Shown piece after piece: positions 1 to 10,457 of a DNA stretch of 64,000 bases; within the stretch, counting starts at the first letter, position 1, and each line of letters opens with the position of its first letter. The position numbers and the translations under genes were made by a program. The stretch covers positions 930,001 through 994,000 of the forward strand of contig NZ_LR535679.1 of NCBI RefSeq assembly GCF_900699785.1. The letters run 5' to 3'. The notes beneath the pieces are model-generated. The model was not told the DNA's origin. It searched no databases and saw nothing but the letters and a program-made list of their open reading frames with translations. Source of the DNA: Campylobacter showae (GTDB taxonomy: Bacteria > Campylobacterota > Campylobacteria > Campylobacterales > Campylobacteraceae).

Positions 1-269
1 TTTGCGTACTCTAGACCGCCGCTTCTCATGTATTGATTTGACTGCATGAGAGCGTAAAATTCTTCCAAAACGGCAGCCGCTACGTTTTTATCCATACTTT
101 TTGCGGTAGCGATATAGCGCGAAATTTCGGTTATGACGTCAACTTCCATATGAGAAAAAAGCAGCGTCGTGACGTCCTCGCCCAGCTGAATAAGCAAAAT
201 AGCAATCTTTTCGGGCATAGAAAGATCGTCATATACCATCTTTTGCTGTTCGTTTAGCTTTGTTGCCAT
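1..269 (-). CDS. fliG: Flagellar motor switch protein FliG, N-terminal part (runs off the window)
   Basis: The first 89 or so codons of FliG, the C-ring protein that couples the MS-ring to torque generation. The N-terminus reads MATKLNEQQKMVYDDLSMPE and continues with a helical segment typical of the FliG N-terminal domain that docks on FliF. The ATG (269-267) overlaps the fliF stop by one base (TAATG), so the two are translationally coupled. The gene is cut by the window edge, not truncated biologically as far as can be seen. Confidence 0.93.
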   Translation of the reverse strand, partial: MATKLNEQQKMVYDDLSMPEKIAILLIQLGEDVTTLLFSHMEVDVITEISRYIATAKSMDKNVAAAVLEEFYALMQSNQYMRSGGLEYA

Positions 270-1963
270 TAAAAGTCCTTACGGTTGCTAAAATCCGAGT
301 CGTTTTTGACTAGGTCTTGCAGCAAGACAGCGATCTCCTCGCTTCGCTCTTGCACGATTAGTTTCATCTTCTCTAGCAATACGTCGTAGCGTAAGTCGTC
401 CTCGTTAAAGTTATCGCCGATACCCAGCTGCTCCTCGACCTTTTTCTTAGCGGCTTGAAATTTCTCCAGCGTATCTTCGCTATCGTCAAGCTGAATGTCG
501 TTATCGGGTATCTCGGGTTCTTCCTCTTTGATCTCCTCAAGCATCTTAGCCATAAACGGCACGATGACTTTTTTGTAAAATATATAAAGCAAAATCGCGG
601 CGAAAATATATTTTAGGATCGGCAAAAACGGCACTACGTAAAGATCAAAAAAGGACTGAACCTTGCCCGCAGGCGTCTGTCCGTCTTGACGCTGGAACTC
701 AAAGTTGCTAACCGTAACCTCGTCGCCTCTGTTTTGATCAAAGCCGATAGACTGACGGATGAGAGCGTCGATGCGCGCTAGCTGCTCTTTATCGAGCGGT
801 ACGTAGGCTACATCTTTGGTCGGATTTCCGTTTTCGTCTTTTTTATTTTCGTACTTTCCGTCCACCACGACAGCGGCGCTTAGGCGGTTTATCTTAGCAA
901 ACTGATCCTTGACGCGCTCGACTTTTTTTGAGATTTCATAGTTTGTCGTGGATGAGCTTTTTGAGTAAAGCTCTTTCATTTTACCGTCTTGCAGGCCTTC
1001 GACCGGACCGATATTACTCACGGCTCCAGGCACGCCTTGCACTTCGGCTTCTTTACTGCCTTGACGCTTTTCTTCGACGTTTTGCTCGCTTCTAGCTACG
1101 GAGTTTGGATCAAAGGTCTCGCTTTGGCTATCTTTTCTCGCAAAGTCAAAATCTATGGTGACTTTGGCTACGACCTTATCCGAGCCGCCCACGATAGGCG
1201 ATAGCACGTTTATGATCTTTTCTTCGAGATTGTGCTCGGCGTCGCGTTTATAGCGGATCTGTTGCGTGATCTGATCGCTATCGTATTCGCCGTCCTCCTC
1301 GCCCAGCGGCACTCCGTCCTGGCTCACGATTTTTACTTGCTCCGGTTTTAAATTTGCCACAGCGGCCGCGACTAAATTTTTAATGCCGGTAATTTGTTTT
1401 AAATTTAAGCTCTGTCCGTCTTTTAAATTTAACACGATAGAGGCGCTTGGCGGAGTGGCTCGCTCTGTAAAGAGAGTTTCTTTAGGGATCGCGATGCGCA
1501 CGATGGCTTTATTTATCGGCGCTAGGCTTTCGATCGTGCGGGCCAGCTCGCCCTCGAGTGCGCGCTGAAATTTAACCTTTTGCTCGGCATCCGTCGCGCC
1601 GAATTCTTGCTTGTCGAAAATCTCAAATCCGACCTTGCCGTCTTTTAAAATACCAAGCGACGCGATCGAGATCCTCTCGCGATAAACGTCCGAGTTTGGC
1701 ACCAAAATCGTGCCCTCGTTTACAATTTTATACTTTACCTTATCTTTTTCAAGCTGTTGGATTATCAGCGCAGAGTCCGCAGCGGAGGTGTTTTCAAAAA
1801 GGACGCTATAGCCGTCGTAGCTTTCGTTTGAGCTTTTATAAATGCTCAAAAACACCAAAAACCCGACCACGAGCACGATCGAGCCCGCGGCGACTAGGCG
1901 CTGCCTTAGCGAGAGGTTGTGATAGACTTGGCCGATTTGCTGAACTGCGGTTTTAAAATCCAT
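269..1963 (-). CDS. fliF: Flagellar MS-ring protein FliF
   Basis: A 564-residue MS-ring protein, the base on which the flagellar basal body and export gate are built. A membrane segment lies near residues 22-44, the periplasmic ring-building region follows, a second membrane helix lies near residues 440-465, and the acidic cytoplasmic tail (DNDIQLDDSEDTLEKF and on to the C-terminus) is the FliG-binding part. Length is normal for the family. It directly follows hisC with no intergenic base and overlaps fliG by one base, so flagellar and amino-acid genes are co-transcribed here, as in C. jejuni. Confidence 0.96.
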   Translation of the reverse strand: MDFKTAVQQIGQVYHNLSLRQRLVAAGSIVLVVGFLVFLSIYKSSNESYDGYSVLFENTSAADSALIIQQLEKDKVKYKIVNEGTILVPNSDVYRERISIASLGILKDGKVGFEIFDKQEFGATDAEQKVKFQRALEGELARTIESLAPINKAIVRIAIPKETLFTERATPPSASIVLNLKDGQSLNLKQITGIKNLVAAAVANLKPEQVKIVSQDGVPLGEEDGEYDSDQITQQIRYKRDAEHNLEEKIINVLSPIVGGSDKVVAKVTIDFDFARKDSQSETFDPNSVARSEQNVEEKRQGSKEAEVQGVPGAVSNIGPVEGLQDGKMKELYSKSSSTTNYEISKKVERVKDQFAKINRLSAAVVVDGKYENKKDENGNPTKDVAYVPLDKEQLARIDALIRQSIGFDQNRGDEVTVSNFEFQRQDGQTPAGKVQSFFDLYVVPFLPILKYIFAAILLYIFYKKVIVPFMAKMLEEIKEEEPEIPDNDIQLDDSEDTLEKFQAAKKKVEEQLGIGDNFNEDDLRYDVLLEKMKLIVQERSEEIAVLLQDLVKNDSDFSNRKDF

Positions 1964-3064
1964 TTATTTTAAATTTTCCTCGATTTGTTTTAAAACTACG
2001 TCGTTTTGATTCAGCAACCCAATCGTTATGCGAACCGCGTTTAATCCGTAGCCTTTTAGATCACGTAAAATTATACCTTTTTTTAACAGATTTTGAGCAA
2101 GCTCGCTCGCGTTTTGACGCTCAAATTCAAAAACGATAAAATTCGTAAAGCTAGGCAGACGCTTTATACCATGCTTATCGGCAAAATTTTCGTATTTTTT
2201 CATCTCCTCAAAGTTCGTCTCAAGCGTCATTTTTACGAATTCTTCGTCTTTTAGAGCTTCTATGGCTGCTTTTAGGCTAAGCGTCGTTATGTTAAACGGC
2301 GCCCTTAGTTTTCCTAGCTCGCTCATCACGCTTTGCTCGCCGATGCCATATCCTACGCGCATACCGCCAAGGCCGTAAGCCTTAGAAAACGTGCCCAGAT
2401 ATATCGCGTTTGGAAATTTAGCTATGAGTTCACGCGGCTTTATCTCTTTTTTCGCGTCTTTAAATTTAGCAAACTCCTGATATGCACCGTCGATAACCAC
2501 GAGTGTGTCGGGATCGATCTGCTCTAAAAATTTATAAATTTCTTCAGCGTCTAGGCAGCCTCCGAGAGGATTGTTCGGTACGCACAAAAATATCACGCCG
2601 ATCTCGTCTTTGTTTGCCTTGTAAATTTGCAAAAACTCGCCTAGATCATGCTCTTTGCTCTTTGTTTTAAAGACCTTCGCACCCGCTGCTTTAGCGTAAA
2701 TTTCATACATAGCAAAGGTTATGCCCGCGGTTAAAATTCCCTTGTTCGCGTTTGCCTTTGTGTGCACAGCAAATTCTATTATCTGATCGCTTCCCGAGCC
2801 TATTACGATAGATTTTTCGCTGACGCCGAATTTACTCGCTAGAGCAGCCTTTAGCTCAAAGTAGCTGTCGTCGGGGTAGAGGTGCATTTTGTTTACTATC
2901 TCGCCGATCGCTTTTACTACCGCAGGGCTCGTGCCGTAGGGGTTTTCGTTGCTAGCTAGCTTGATGACGTCTTTAGCTTCGATGCCGTATTCACGCACGA
3001 CAAGCTCGATAGGTTTGCCCGCTTCGTAGCTTACTAAATTTGCCAAATTTTCGTTAAATTTCAT
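1964..3064 (-). CDS. hisC: Histidinol-phosphate aminotransferase
   Basis: A 366-residue fold-type I PLP aminotransferase. It moves the amino group of glutamate to imidazole-acetol phosphate in histidine synthesis; family members can also act on aromatic keto acids. Visible motifs are SNENPYG near the N-terminus, the substrate-contact VPNNPLGG, and the PLP-lysine segment [17 protein letters not shown]. It lies one base after pheA and abuts fliF. Being next to pheA makes a side role in phenylalanine/tyrosine transamination plausible, but that is inference. Confidence 0.93.
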   Translation of the reverse strand: MKFNENLANLVSYEAGKPIELVVREYGIEAKDVIKLASNENPYGTSPAVVKAIGEIVNKMHLYPDDSYFELKAALASKFGVSEKSIVIGSGSDQIIEFAVHTKANANKGILTAGITFAMYEIYAKAAGAKVFKTKSKEHDLGEFLQIYKANKDEIGVIFLCVPNNPLGGCLDAEEIYKFLEQIDPDTLVVIDGAYQEFAKFKDAKKEIKPRELIAKFPNAIYLGTFSKAYGLGGMRVGYGIGEQSVMSELGKLRAPFNITTLSLKAAIEALKDEEFVKMTLETNFEEMKKYENFADKHGIKRLPSFTNFIVFEFERQNASELAQNLLKKGIILRDLKGYGLNAVRITIGLLNQNDVVLKQIEENLK

Positions 3065-3065
3065 C

Positions 3066-4142
3066 TCACTCCTCCCACGCGACGTAGCTTCCTAGCCACG
3101 CGATTTCGTGGCCGTAGCTTATCGCTTTTTGTATCGCTTTTTGGACGTTGTCGTCGTCGATGTGCCCCTCGAAATCTATATAAAAATTCGCCTTAAATTC
3201 GCGTTGTTTTATCGGGCGGCTCTCTAGCTTGGTTATGTTTATACCCTCGTCTCTAAAGGCCAGTAGCAGCTCCACGAGTCCGCCCGGACGGTGCTCGGTC
3301 TTTGCTAAGATTGAGGTTTTATTTCTTTGCGCACGCTCGTTTTTAAAATCGCTTAATATAAAAAATCTCGTGCGGTTTGCGGCGTTATCCTCGATCGTCT
3401 CAAACAAGATCGGCACGCCGTAAAGCTTGGCGGCGATCTTAGAACAGATGGCTGCGGAGTTTGGCTCGCTGCCGGCTAGCTGTGCGGCCTGCGCTGTTGA
3501 TTTTGCCGGGATAAACTCGACTGCCGAGAGCATGTGATCGTCTAAAAATTTGCGGCACTGATTGTAGCCTTGCGGGTGCGAGTAGATGCGCTTGATGTCC
3601 TTTAAATTTTCGCACTTGCTCGCAAAAATATGGTGGATATCCATGTAAATTTCAGCTACCACCTTGACGCTATCAAACCGCCCTAGACAGTCCAGAGTCG
3701 CGCCTACCGCGCCTTCGGTGTTATTTTCTATCGGTACGACGCCATATTTGGCCTCTTTGTGCTTTAGTTTCGTAAAAACCGCCTCGATGCTAGCTAGCGG
3801 CAGATACGCACTCATAGCGCCAAAACGGCTCTCGGCGGCTTGGTGCGTGTAGGTGCCCTCAGGCCCTAGATAGGCGACCTTTTCTGGCATTTCGAGGTTC
3901 CTACTGACGGCAAAAATTTCAAGATAAATCGCCTCAATAGCAGCTTTATTTAAAAATGCAGAGTCCTGCCCCTCGAGGCGGTTTAGGATCGCTCTTTCAC
4001 GCTCGGGGCGGTAGATCGCGCTGCCGCTGGTTTGCTTTAGTTCGCCGATCTTTCGCACGAAATTCATGCGCTCGTTTAGGCGCCTTAGCACCTCGTCGTC
4101 GATCTTATCTATCTCGTTTCTAAGGTCGTTTATGTTTTGCAT
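3066..4142 (-). CDS. pheA: Chorismate mutase / prephenate dehydratase (P-protein)
   Basis: A 358-residue bifunctional enzyme of phenylalanine synthesis. Residues about 1-90 form the AroQ-type chorismate mutase helix bundle ([20 protein letters not shown]). Residues about 90-270 form the prephenate dehydratase domain, beginning [16 protein letters not shown] and containing the catalytic NRTRFF motif. The C-terminal ACT domain carries the ESRP phenylalanine-feedback motif ([22 protein letters not shown] region). All three domains look intact. It sits between lysA and hisC with gaps of 9 and 1 bases. Confidence 0.95.
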   Translation of the reverse strand: MQNINDLRNEIDKIDDEVLRRLNERMNFVRKIGELKQTSGSAIYRPERERAILNRLEGQDSAFLNKAAIEAIYLEIFAVSRNLEMPEKVAYLGPEGTYTHQAAESRFGAMSAYLPLASIEAVFTKLKHKEAKYGVVPIENNTEGAVGATLDCLGRFDSVKVVAEIYMDIHHIFASKCENLKDIKRIYSHPQGYNQCRKFLDDHMLSAVEFIPAKSTAQAAQLAGSEPNSAAICSKIAAKLYGVPILFETIEDNAANRTRFFILSDFKNERAQRNKTSILAKTEHRPGGLVELLLAFRDEGINITKLESRPIKQREFKANFYIDFEGHIDDDNVQKAIQKAISYGHEIAWLGSYVAWEE

Positions 4143-4151
4143 TTTCGCTCC

Positions 4152-5393
4152 TTAGCCTAAAAATTCTCGCTCCAGTGCTACGATATCCTCAAAGCTCTCG
4201 CGGCGCCTAATCAAAAAGTCCTCGCCGCCCTTTACCGCGACCTCCGCGGCGCGCCCACGAGTGTTGTAGTTGCTGCCCATCGCAAAACCGTATGCGCCGG
4301 CTGATTTGATAACGACGAGATCGCCTGGATTTAACGGCGGTAAATTTCGGTCTTTTGCGAGAAAATCGCCGCTCTCGCAGATCGGCCCGACCACGTCGCA
4401 AGGGGTAAATTTGAGCTCCCGAAGCTGCTCGGTTTTACACTCGCAAAGAGTCTTGCCGCCGCTAAGAGCAAAAATTTTATGCCAAGCCTGATAGAGGCTT
4501 GGGCGTATGAGGTCGTTCATCGCGCCGTCCACGACGACAAAACGCTTTTCTTTATTAAATTTCTCGTAAAGCACGCTAGTTATAAAATATCCCGCGTTGC
4601 CGACGATGAAGCGCCCCGGCTCGCAAACTACCGTAACGTCCATGCCGCTTAAATTTGCCAAAATGCCCTGCGCGTATTCGTAGAGATCAGGCTCGCTCTC
4701 GTCGCCGTAAACGATGCCTATACCGCCGCCGACGTCAAAAAATTTGATGTCGATTTGCGCCGCCTTCAGTTCGCGAGTCAAATTTGCCACGATCTTTGCC
4801 GCTTCGATAACGGGCTTGATGTCGGTTATCTGCGAGCCGATGTGGCTATGGATGCCTACGGGCTCGAGATGCGGCGAGTTTTTAGCGTGCAGATACATTT
4901 TTTTAGCCGTTTGCAGATCTACGCCGAATTTATTTTCGTTTAGTCCGGTAGAGATGTAGGGATGCGTTTTAGCGTCGATGTCTGGATTTACGCGGATGCT
5001 GATGCGAGCGGACTTTCCGAGCTGCTTTGCGATCGCTTCCATGCGGTTCATCTCGGCTTCGCTTTCTAAATTTATCATAAGGATTTCGTTTTCTAGCGCA
5101 AATTTAAGCTCGTCGTCGCGCTTGCCCACGCCGCTTAGGATGATCTGGTAGCTTTTAGCTCCCGCTAGTAGAGCGCGCTTAACTTCACCTACGCTCACGC
5201 AGTCAAATCCGGCCCCAAGCCCGGCTAAAAATTTCAAAACGCTTAAATTTGAGTTTGCCTTAACGGCGTAGCATACGAGAGATTTTCTGGCGTGAAACGA
5301 GTTTTTTAGCGCTTCGTAGCGGTGCGCCATGTAGTCAAAATCGTAAACGTAAAGAGGGGTGCCGTATTTTTGCGCTAAATTCGTAAAATCCAT
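4152..5393 (-). CDS. lysA: Diaminopimelate decarboxylase
   Basis: A 413-residue fold-type III PLP enzyme that decarboxylates meso-diaminopimelate to lysine, the last step of the pathway. The PLP lysine is in YAVKANSNLSVL near residue 44. The glycine-rich phosphate loop (FDVGGGIGI), EPGR, and the C-terminal CESGDFLA and GAYGFAMGSNYN motifs are all present. Length is normal. It is first in the lysA-pheA-hisC-fliF-fliG run after a 55-base gap from the permease gene upstream. Confidence 0.96.
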   Translation of the reverse strand: MDFTNLAQKYGTPLYVYDFDYMAHRYEALKNSFHARKSLVCYAVKANSNLSVLKFLAGLGAGFDCVSVGEVKRALLAGAKSYQIILSGVGKRDDELKFALENEILMINLESEAEMNRMEAIAKQLGKSARISIRVNPDIDAKTHPYISTGLNENKFGVDLQTAKKMYLHAKNSPHLEPVGIHSHIGSQITDIKPVIEAAKIVANLTRELKAAQIDIKFFDVGGGIGIVYGDESEPDLYEYAQGILANLSGMDVTVVCEPGRFIVGNAGYFITSVLYEKFNKEKRFVVVDGAMNDLIRPSLYQAWHKIFALSGGKTLCECKTEQLRELKFTPCDVVGPICESGDFLAKDRNLPPLNPGDLVVIKSAGAYGFAMGSNYNTRGRAAEVAVKGGEDFLIRRRESFEDIVALEREFLG

Positions 5394-5448
5394 AACCGAC
5401 CTTGTTTAAAAATAGTTAGATTTTACAGAAATTTTGCCTAAATCTCTC

Positions 5449-6510
5449 TTAACGACTCCCAAAACGCAGATAAAAAGCGTAGGCGCCGAGTAAAATTATC
5501 GGCAAAAGCACGCCGATCTCGGGCGAGACGACGCCGTTTCTAGCAAACCTCATCATCACAAAAAGCACGCCCCAGACGCAAAGCGAGGCGATCGTGAAGA
5601 TAAAGCTTTTTAAGGCGAGGTTAAAAAATCGTCCCGTAACCGGCAAAAAATAGTAAATGATAAGCACCATAAAAGGCGCAAAAAACGGCGCGAAAGCGAG
5701 GTTATAAAGCGTGGTTTTGGTCGAATTTAGCCCGATACCCTCATCCTTAAACGCCAAAATGTAATCCACCGCATCCGGGATCGTGATCGCCGAGCTCTCC
5801 GCCGACGCGCTTTCTATCGTTTTTGGTTTAAAATTTTCAAGCGTTTTTAGCTCGCTTGGCGTTTTGATATCGAGTCCCTTTTCGCCGAGCTTGATATTTT
5901 GCGGCAAATTTACGATTTTAGCGTTCTTTAAAAGCCACGCATCGTCTATAAACCTCCCGCTTTCGCCAAAGGTAGCGCTGCGCAAGTTGCTGCCGTTTAT
6001 GTCAAATATCCGCACGTCTTTAGCCTCGCCGCTAACTGGATTTAGGCTGTCCATATAGACAAATTTACCTTCGAATTTTAAGAAAATATCAGAGCTCGTG
6101 CGCGATAAATTCGAGAGCTTGACGATGTTTCGCCCGTACTCGTAGGCGTAGGCAAAAGGCGTGAAATTTAGTCCGACGTAGATAAACGTGATGGCAAGCG
6201 CGATGTAGAAAGGCGGCTTTATCAGGCGATTTTTATCGATACCCAGCGCGTAAAAACTCACGAGCTCGTTGCTACGAATCATGCTAAATTTGCTAGTTAT
6301 CAACGCAAAAATGAGCGCAAGCGGCAAGACGTAGTTTACCGCCGTAAGCGAGGTAAGGCCGAAGTAAAGCAGCTTCAGGTTCGCGCTTGCGGGCATATCT
6401 TTTAGGTTGGTTAGGATGTCGATACCGACGTAAAAAAGTGTGAGCGCAACGAATATAATCACGAAATATTTAAAATAAAGCCAGCCGACGTAACGCGCGT
6501 AAAGATTCAT
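5449..6510 (-). CDS. LptF/LptG-family permease (YjgP/YjgQ)
   Basis: A 353-residue membrane protein of the family forming the membrane part of the LptB2FG lipopolysaccharide transporter. Three hydrophobic helices lie in the first 110 residues and three in the last 90, flanking a periplasmic domain of about 150 residues, which is the expected topology. Start at ATG 6510. Whether this is LptF or LptG cannot be settled from the sequence alone; the C. jejuni gene at the same place, next to pth and lysA, is of this family. Confidence 0.85.
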   Translation of the reverse strand: MNLYARYVGWLYFKYFVIIFVALTLFYVGIDILTNLKDMPASANLKLLYFGLTSLTAVNYVLPLALIFALITSKFSMIRSNELVSFYALGIDKNRLIKPPFYIALAITFIYVGLNFTPFAYAYEYGRNIVKLSNLSRTSSDIFLKFEGKFVYMDSLNPVSGEAKDVRIFDINGSNLRSATFGESGRFIDDAWLLKNAKIVNLPQNIKLGEKGLDIKTPSELKTLENFKPKTIESASAESSAITIPDAVDYILAFKDEGIGLNSTKTTLYNLAFAPFFAPFMVLIIYYFLPVTGRFFNLALKSFIFTIASLCVWGVLFVMMRFARNGVVSPEIGVLLPIILLGAYAFYLRFGSR

Positions 6511-6920
6511 CTGGGCTCTCTTAAATCAAATTTTGCGCAAGGTGGAAGGCGGACGAAAGCTGCGCTACCAAAAATACCGCAAACTTGCCGAGCAAATTTA
6601 TTATTTGAGCTATGCTGCAAATATGTATCCTTTGGCGCCATGATGACGCTCAAATTTGCCACTTTTTGGCTAGACTGGAAATAGACTTGTTTTACGCTCT
6701 TAAAAAATCCGAATTTAAGTTTTTGTCTGAGCGCTTTTTTCGTAAATTTTATAAATTTGCAGGTAAAGTTTTGAAGTAAATTTATAAAATTTACGGTAAA
6801 GAAAATTAGGAGCAATGCTTTAAATTTGGGCTCTAAATTTAACCGATTTTTGAGCGCTTTTAAAAGCCGCAAAATTTGAGAAACCGCAAAAGTCGTGAAT
6901 GCTAAATTTAACCCGCTCAC
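6507..6920 (-). CDS. Doubtful 137-residue ORF between pth and the permease
   Basis: The ORF overlaps both neighbours by four bases (ATGA at 6917-6920 and at 6507-6510), the pattern of coupled genes. The predicted protein is rich in Lys, Phe, Leu and Asn because the DNA is full of AAATTT-type words, has no convincing domain or signal peptide, and resembles no family I recognise. It may be spacer DNA that happens to be open. Listed because it fills a 410-base gap exactly. Confidence 0.25.
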   Translation of the reverse strand: MSGLNLAFTTFAVSQILRLLKALKNRLNLEPKFKALLLIFFTVNFINLLQNFTCKFIKFTKKALRQKLKFGFFKSVKQVYFQSSQKVANLSVIMAPKDTYLQHSSNNKFARQVCGIFGSAAFVRLPPCAKFDLREPR

Positions 6921-7477
6921 AAAATGCCTTTTTTGGTTGAAAATTTTTGCGAAACGGCGTCGATGTCGGTTTTTATTAGCTCATTTAGCGCGTTTTCACA
7001 GTAGTCCAAAATTTTTTCCAATCCCTCTTTTTCATCTGCGTTAAATTCGCCAAGCACATGGCCGGTTACCGCGCTTTCGCATTTGTGCGCGCTTCTACCG
7101 ATACCGATACGTACGCGTTCGTAGTCTGCACCCATTAATGCGTCGATTGACTTTAGACCGTTGTGTCCGCCGTTTCCGCCGCCCTTTTTAAATTTAACGA
7201 CGCCGAAATTTAGATCAAGATCGTCGTGAATAACAATAATGCGCTCTGGTTTGTAAAAATCGGTGACGGCTTTTACGCTTCGTCCGCTTAGGTTCATAAA
7301 GGTTGTCGGTTTTAGAAAAAGTAACTTTTGAAATTTAAACAGCTCGCCTTGAAATTTGGCCGAGCTTACATCTGTAAAATTTGAGTTTTTTAGTCTATCT
7401 ATCAGCATAAAGCCGACGTTGTGTCTTGTTTTGGAGTACTCGGGACCGGGATTCCCCAGTCCGACTATGAGTATCAA
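6917..7477 (-). CDS. pth: Peptidyl-tRNA hydrolase
   Basis: A 186-residue enzyme that frees tRNA from peptidyl-tRNA dropped by ribosomes. The N-terminus has [19 protein letters not shown], containing the substrate-binding Asn and the catalytic His, and the VIHDDLDL and [10 protein letters not shown] motifs follow in order. Length is normal. It lies nine bases after rplY, a pairing widely conserved in bacteria. Confidence 0.96.
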   Translation of the reverse strand: MILIVGLGNPGPEYSKTRHNVGFMLIDRLKNSNFTDVSSAKFQGELFKFQKLLFLKPTTFMNLSGRSVKAVTDFYKPERIIVIHDDLDLNFGVVKFKKGGGNGGHNGLKSIDALMGADYERVRIGIGRSAHKCESAVTGHVLGEFNADEKEGLEKILDYCENALNELIKTDIDAVSQKFSTKKGIL

Positions 7478-7485
7478 GGCTAGCC

Positions 7486-8022
7486 TTATTTAGCTTTTAT
7501 TACGCCTAGAACCGCTACGCGGTCAGCATCGATCATAGTGACGCCCGCAGGAACGGTTATATCGCGCACTAGGACGGTGTCGTCTATATCAAGACCGCTA
7601 ACGTCTATGTCGAATGAATTTGGCAAATTTTCAGCCGTGCATTTTACGGCTAAGCGCCTTTTTGAGATGATCAAAACGCCTTTATTTTTTAGACCGACCG
7701 GAGTTCCGTAAGGTTTAACCGGGATCATATATTTTGAGACGACGCCTGGAAGCGCAACCTTTAAATCAACGTGTTTTAGCGCGTTTGTCACAGGGTCTTT
7801 TTGATATTCGACTACTACGACTTTTAAGGTTTTTCCGCCTACTTTTACGTCAAACGCAAGGCTCTCTTTTTTGCGAACCTCTTTTATAAAATCATTGATT
7901 TTAAAAGCGGCTTGCACATTCTCTAATCCCTTGCCGTAAATGTTGGCGATTAGATAACCATCTCTTCTTAAGGCTTTTGACGCCTTTTTACCGATACTCT
8001 CTCTAACGATACCTTCTAACAT
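7486..8022 (-). CDS. rplY: 50S ribosomal protein L25 (CTC-type)
   Basis: A 178-residue long-form L25, which binds 5S rRNA. The N-terminal domain begins [20 protein letters not shown] and carries the [11 protein letters not shown] segment; a TL5/CTC-type beta domain follows to the C-terminus. This is the usual size in Campylobacterota. The 58-base gap upstream has a TATTAT-like -10 element (minus strand, near 8050) and an AAAGGAAA ribosome-binding site, suggesting its own promoter for rplY-pth. Confidence 0.93.
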   Translation of the reverse strand: MLEGIVRESIGKKASKALRRDGYLIANIYGKGLENVQAAFKINDFIKEVRKKESLAFDVKVGGKTLKVVVVEYQKDPVTNALKHVDLKVALPGVVSKYMIPVKPYGTPVGLKNKGVLIISKRRLAVKCTAENLPNSFDIDVSGLDIDDTVLVRDITVPAGVTMIDADRVAVLGVIKAK

Positions 8023-8080
8023 CGTTTTCCTTTCTTGAAAAATAGAAGCCGATAATACCCAAATTTATATAAATTTAGCC

Positions 8081-10444
8081 TTACTTGATATCTTTAAGCG
8101 CGATAACGTCGCTTTGAAATTCTCTTAAAAGCGCAGCGTCTTCCTCGATAGAAGCGACCATCGCTCGTTTTTTGGCAAGGTCGGCGGATTTGATTTTGAT
8201 ATCGAGGTTTTCTCTTCTACCGGCGCTTTTTAGAGCCTCTTCTTTCGTAATGATTCCCGAAGTATACATATCAAGCAAATGCTGCTCAAAAGTCTGCATT
8301 TGATAGGTGTTTCTACTCTGCTCTATCGCATCGTAAATTTCGCTATCCCTATCCTCTAGGATCATATCTCTTATTCTTATATTTTTTATCATTATTTCGC
8401 AAGCTACGCGGCGTTTATTTCCCGTAGTTACGACTAGACGCTGAGATATGATAGCCTCCGCAACCGAAGCAAAAGTCATCCTGACTCGGTTTTGCTCCTC
8501 TTTAGGGAACATATTTATGACGCGGCCGATAGTTTCTTTAGCATCAAGCGTGTGAAGCGTAGCAAGCACTAAGTGGCCGGTTTCCGCAGCGTTTATCGCG
8601 GTTCTAACAGTCTCTAGGTCCCTCATCTCGCCTACAAATATAACATCCGGGTCTTCGCGCAAAGAGGCTCTTAGCGCGTCGGCAAAACTATCGACGTCTT
8701 GGCCGATGCCGCGCTGATTTATTACGCTTTTATCGTCGCTATATATAAACTCAATCGGATCTTCGATAGTGACGATGTGATAGTTTTTCGTGTGATTTAG
8801 GTAGTTTATCATACTAGCTAACGTCGTCGTTTTACCGCTACCGGTCGGCCCGGTTACTAGGATGATGCCTCTGTTTACTTTATCGCAAAGCTTTTCAATA
8901 ACCGGCGGCAATAAAAGCTCAGACATGGTAGGAATTTTCGTCGGGATCGTTCTAAATACGAAAGATATGCCGTCCATCTGCAAAAAGACGTTAGAGCGGA
9001 AACGGTAGTCGTCGTTTAATCTATAGGTAAAATCAACGCTCTTTCTTTTCATTAGGCTATAATAATTCGCTCCTAAAATTTCCTTGGCAATGAGTATCGA
9101 GCGGTCATAATCCAAAACCGTATCGCCCATAACTACCATCTCGCCGTTAAATCTACCGCGAACCACCCTGTCCGACTTCACGTGCAAGTCGCTGCCGCCA
9201 AGCTCGATAAGCTTCATCAGATATCCATCCAAAACCGCCTTCATAGCGGCTCTTTTTTCGCTTTCGTCGTCATCTTGCGGCATCGGCGGCCTAATAGACA
9301 TCCCAAAGGCTTCTTCTTCCATCGTTAGTCCAAGCTCGGCTAAAAGCGCGGCCCTATCTCTACGCCTAACGGGTCTTGCTTCCGGCTCTTTTACCGTATT
9401 TATTCGGTTTTCTTGCGTATCGTTTATAGTTTGCACCTGCTCTACTCCTTTGCTTGTTTCTTCTTGCGTTTGCCTTAAATTCGGCTCTAAAATTTGTTCC
9501 TCGGGCTCGCTTAAATCAGCATGCTCGTCGATCTTTAGAAAATCTTTATCCTCTAGCTCTTTACTTTGCGGCACGTCCCAAAAATCAGCGCTTAAATTTG
9601 ACTGAGTTTGACCAGAATTTATCTCGTTTTTAGCGATATCAAATTCGTTTTTGATAGAGTCGAATTTACTCTGAAAGTCCTCGTCGTCCTCGGTATCAAA
9701 TTTATCCTGATCGCTTTGGCTTACGTCAAATTTATCGCCGTTATCAGGCTCGTCTTCTTCGAGCTCTACCGAGCTAAATTCATCCCTTAAAAAGTCCAAG
9801 AGCTGATCTTTTTCGTTAGGGGTCTGTTCCTTTGCTACCGTTTCCTCTACAGGCTCAGCTGATTTTTCGCTCTCTTTGTCAAATTCGCCTATTTCTTGCG
9901 TATCTTTTTCTATTTGCGGCTCTTTCCATGCTACAAAAATAGCTTCTTCGTCGATTTCATCTATTTGCTCAGGTATCTCGTCTAGCGCGTCTATTTCATT
10001 TAGAGCCTCATTGATAGCTTGCAAATTTTCGTTTAGCTCTTGCCTTTTTGATTCTAGCTCGGCAGGCGCGCTAAATGCGTCAAATTTATCGATCTTAACC
10101 GGCTCTTCTTGCTCCTCTTCTTTTGCAAGCTCGTCGTCAATTGGCTTTAGCTTTGGCAAATCATCAAACCCGCCGATCTCTTCAAATTTAGGCTTCGGTT
10201 GCAGCGCAACCTCTTCGCGCACGGCGTCGTCCGCTTTTAGCGGCACTACCTCTTGCTCGTCCTCGTGCGAGTTTTCTTTATTTTTGTTTCTATGATGTTC
10301 TATATCGCTTCTTAAAACCTTTGCTTTTAGCTTGATAATGCGCTCTAAGGCATCGTCCTGGCTATCAAATTTAATGCTAGAACCAACAGGCTCGTAGTCC
10401 TTAACGTCCTCTTCGTTCACGGAGGTAAATCTTAAAGGCTTCAT
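8081..10444 (-). CDS. PilT/PilU-type ATPase with ~400-residue acidic N-terminal extension
   Basis: A 787-residue protein, about twice the usual PilT length. Residues about 401-765 are a PilT-like secretion/retraction ATPase: N-terminal GGSDLHV, Walker [10 protein letters not shown] near 532, Asp box, Walker B DPDVIFVGEMRD and His box AETGHLVLATLHT. Residues 1-400 are strongly acidic, low in complexity and predicted disordered (many Asp/Glu runs). PilT drives retraction of type IV pili or gliding in other bacteria. No other pilus gene is in the window, so the role here is open. It lies 13 bases downstream of tal. Confidence 0.85.
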   Translation of the reverse strand: MKPLRFTSVNEEDVKDYEPVGSSIKFDSQDDALERIIKLKAKVLRSDIEHHRNKNKENSHEDEQEVVPLKADDAVREEVALQPKPKFEEIGGFDDLPKLKPIDDELAKEEEQEEPVKIDKFDAFSAPAELESKRQELNENLQAINEALNEIDALDEIPEQIDEIDEEAIFVAWKEPQIEKDTQEIGEFDKESEKSAEPVEETVAKEQTPNEKDQLLDFLRDEFSSVELEEDEPDNGDKFDVSQSDQDKFDTEDDEDFQSKFDSIKNEFDIAKNEINSGQTQSNLSADFWDVPQSKELEDKDFLKIDEHADLSEPEEQILEPNLRQTQEETSKGVEQVQTINDTQENRINTVKEPEARPVRRRDRAALLAELGLTMEEEAFGMSIRPPMPQDDDESEKRAAMKAVLDGYLMKLIELGGSDLHVKSDRVVRGRFNGEMVVMGDTVLDYDRSILIAKEILGANYYSLMKRKSVDFTYRLNDDYRFRSNVFLQMDGISFVFRTIPTKIPTMSELLLPPVIEKLCDKVNRGIILVTGPTGSGKTTTLASMINYLNHTKNYHIVTIEDPIEFIYSDDKSVINQRGIGQDVDSFADALRASLREDPDVIFVGEMRDLETVRTAINAAETGHLVLATLHTLDAKETIGRVINMFPKEEQNRVRMTFASVAEAIISQRLVVTTGNKRRVACEIMIKNIRIRDMILEDRDSEIYDAIEQSRNTYQMQTFEQHLLDMYTSGIITKEEALKSAGRRENLDIKIKSADLAKKRAMVASIEEDAALLREFQSDVIALKDIK

Positions 10445-10457
10445 GGCTGCTTCCTAG

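Noticed and set aside
9876..10295. 139-residue Ser-rich plus-strand frame opposite the PilT-like gene
   Set aside because: Mirror of the acidic repeats; no start signal and composition is that of antisense DNA.
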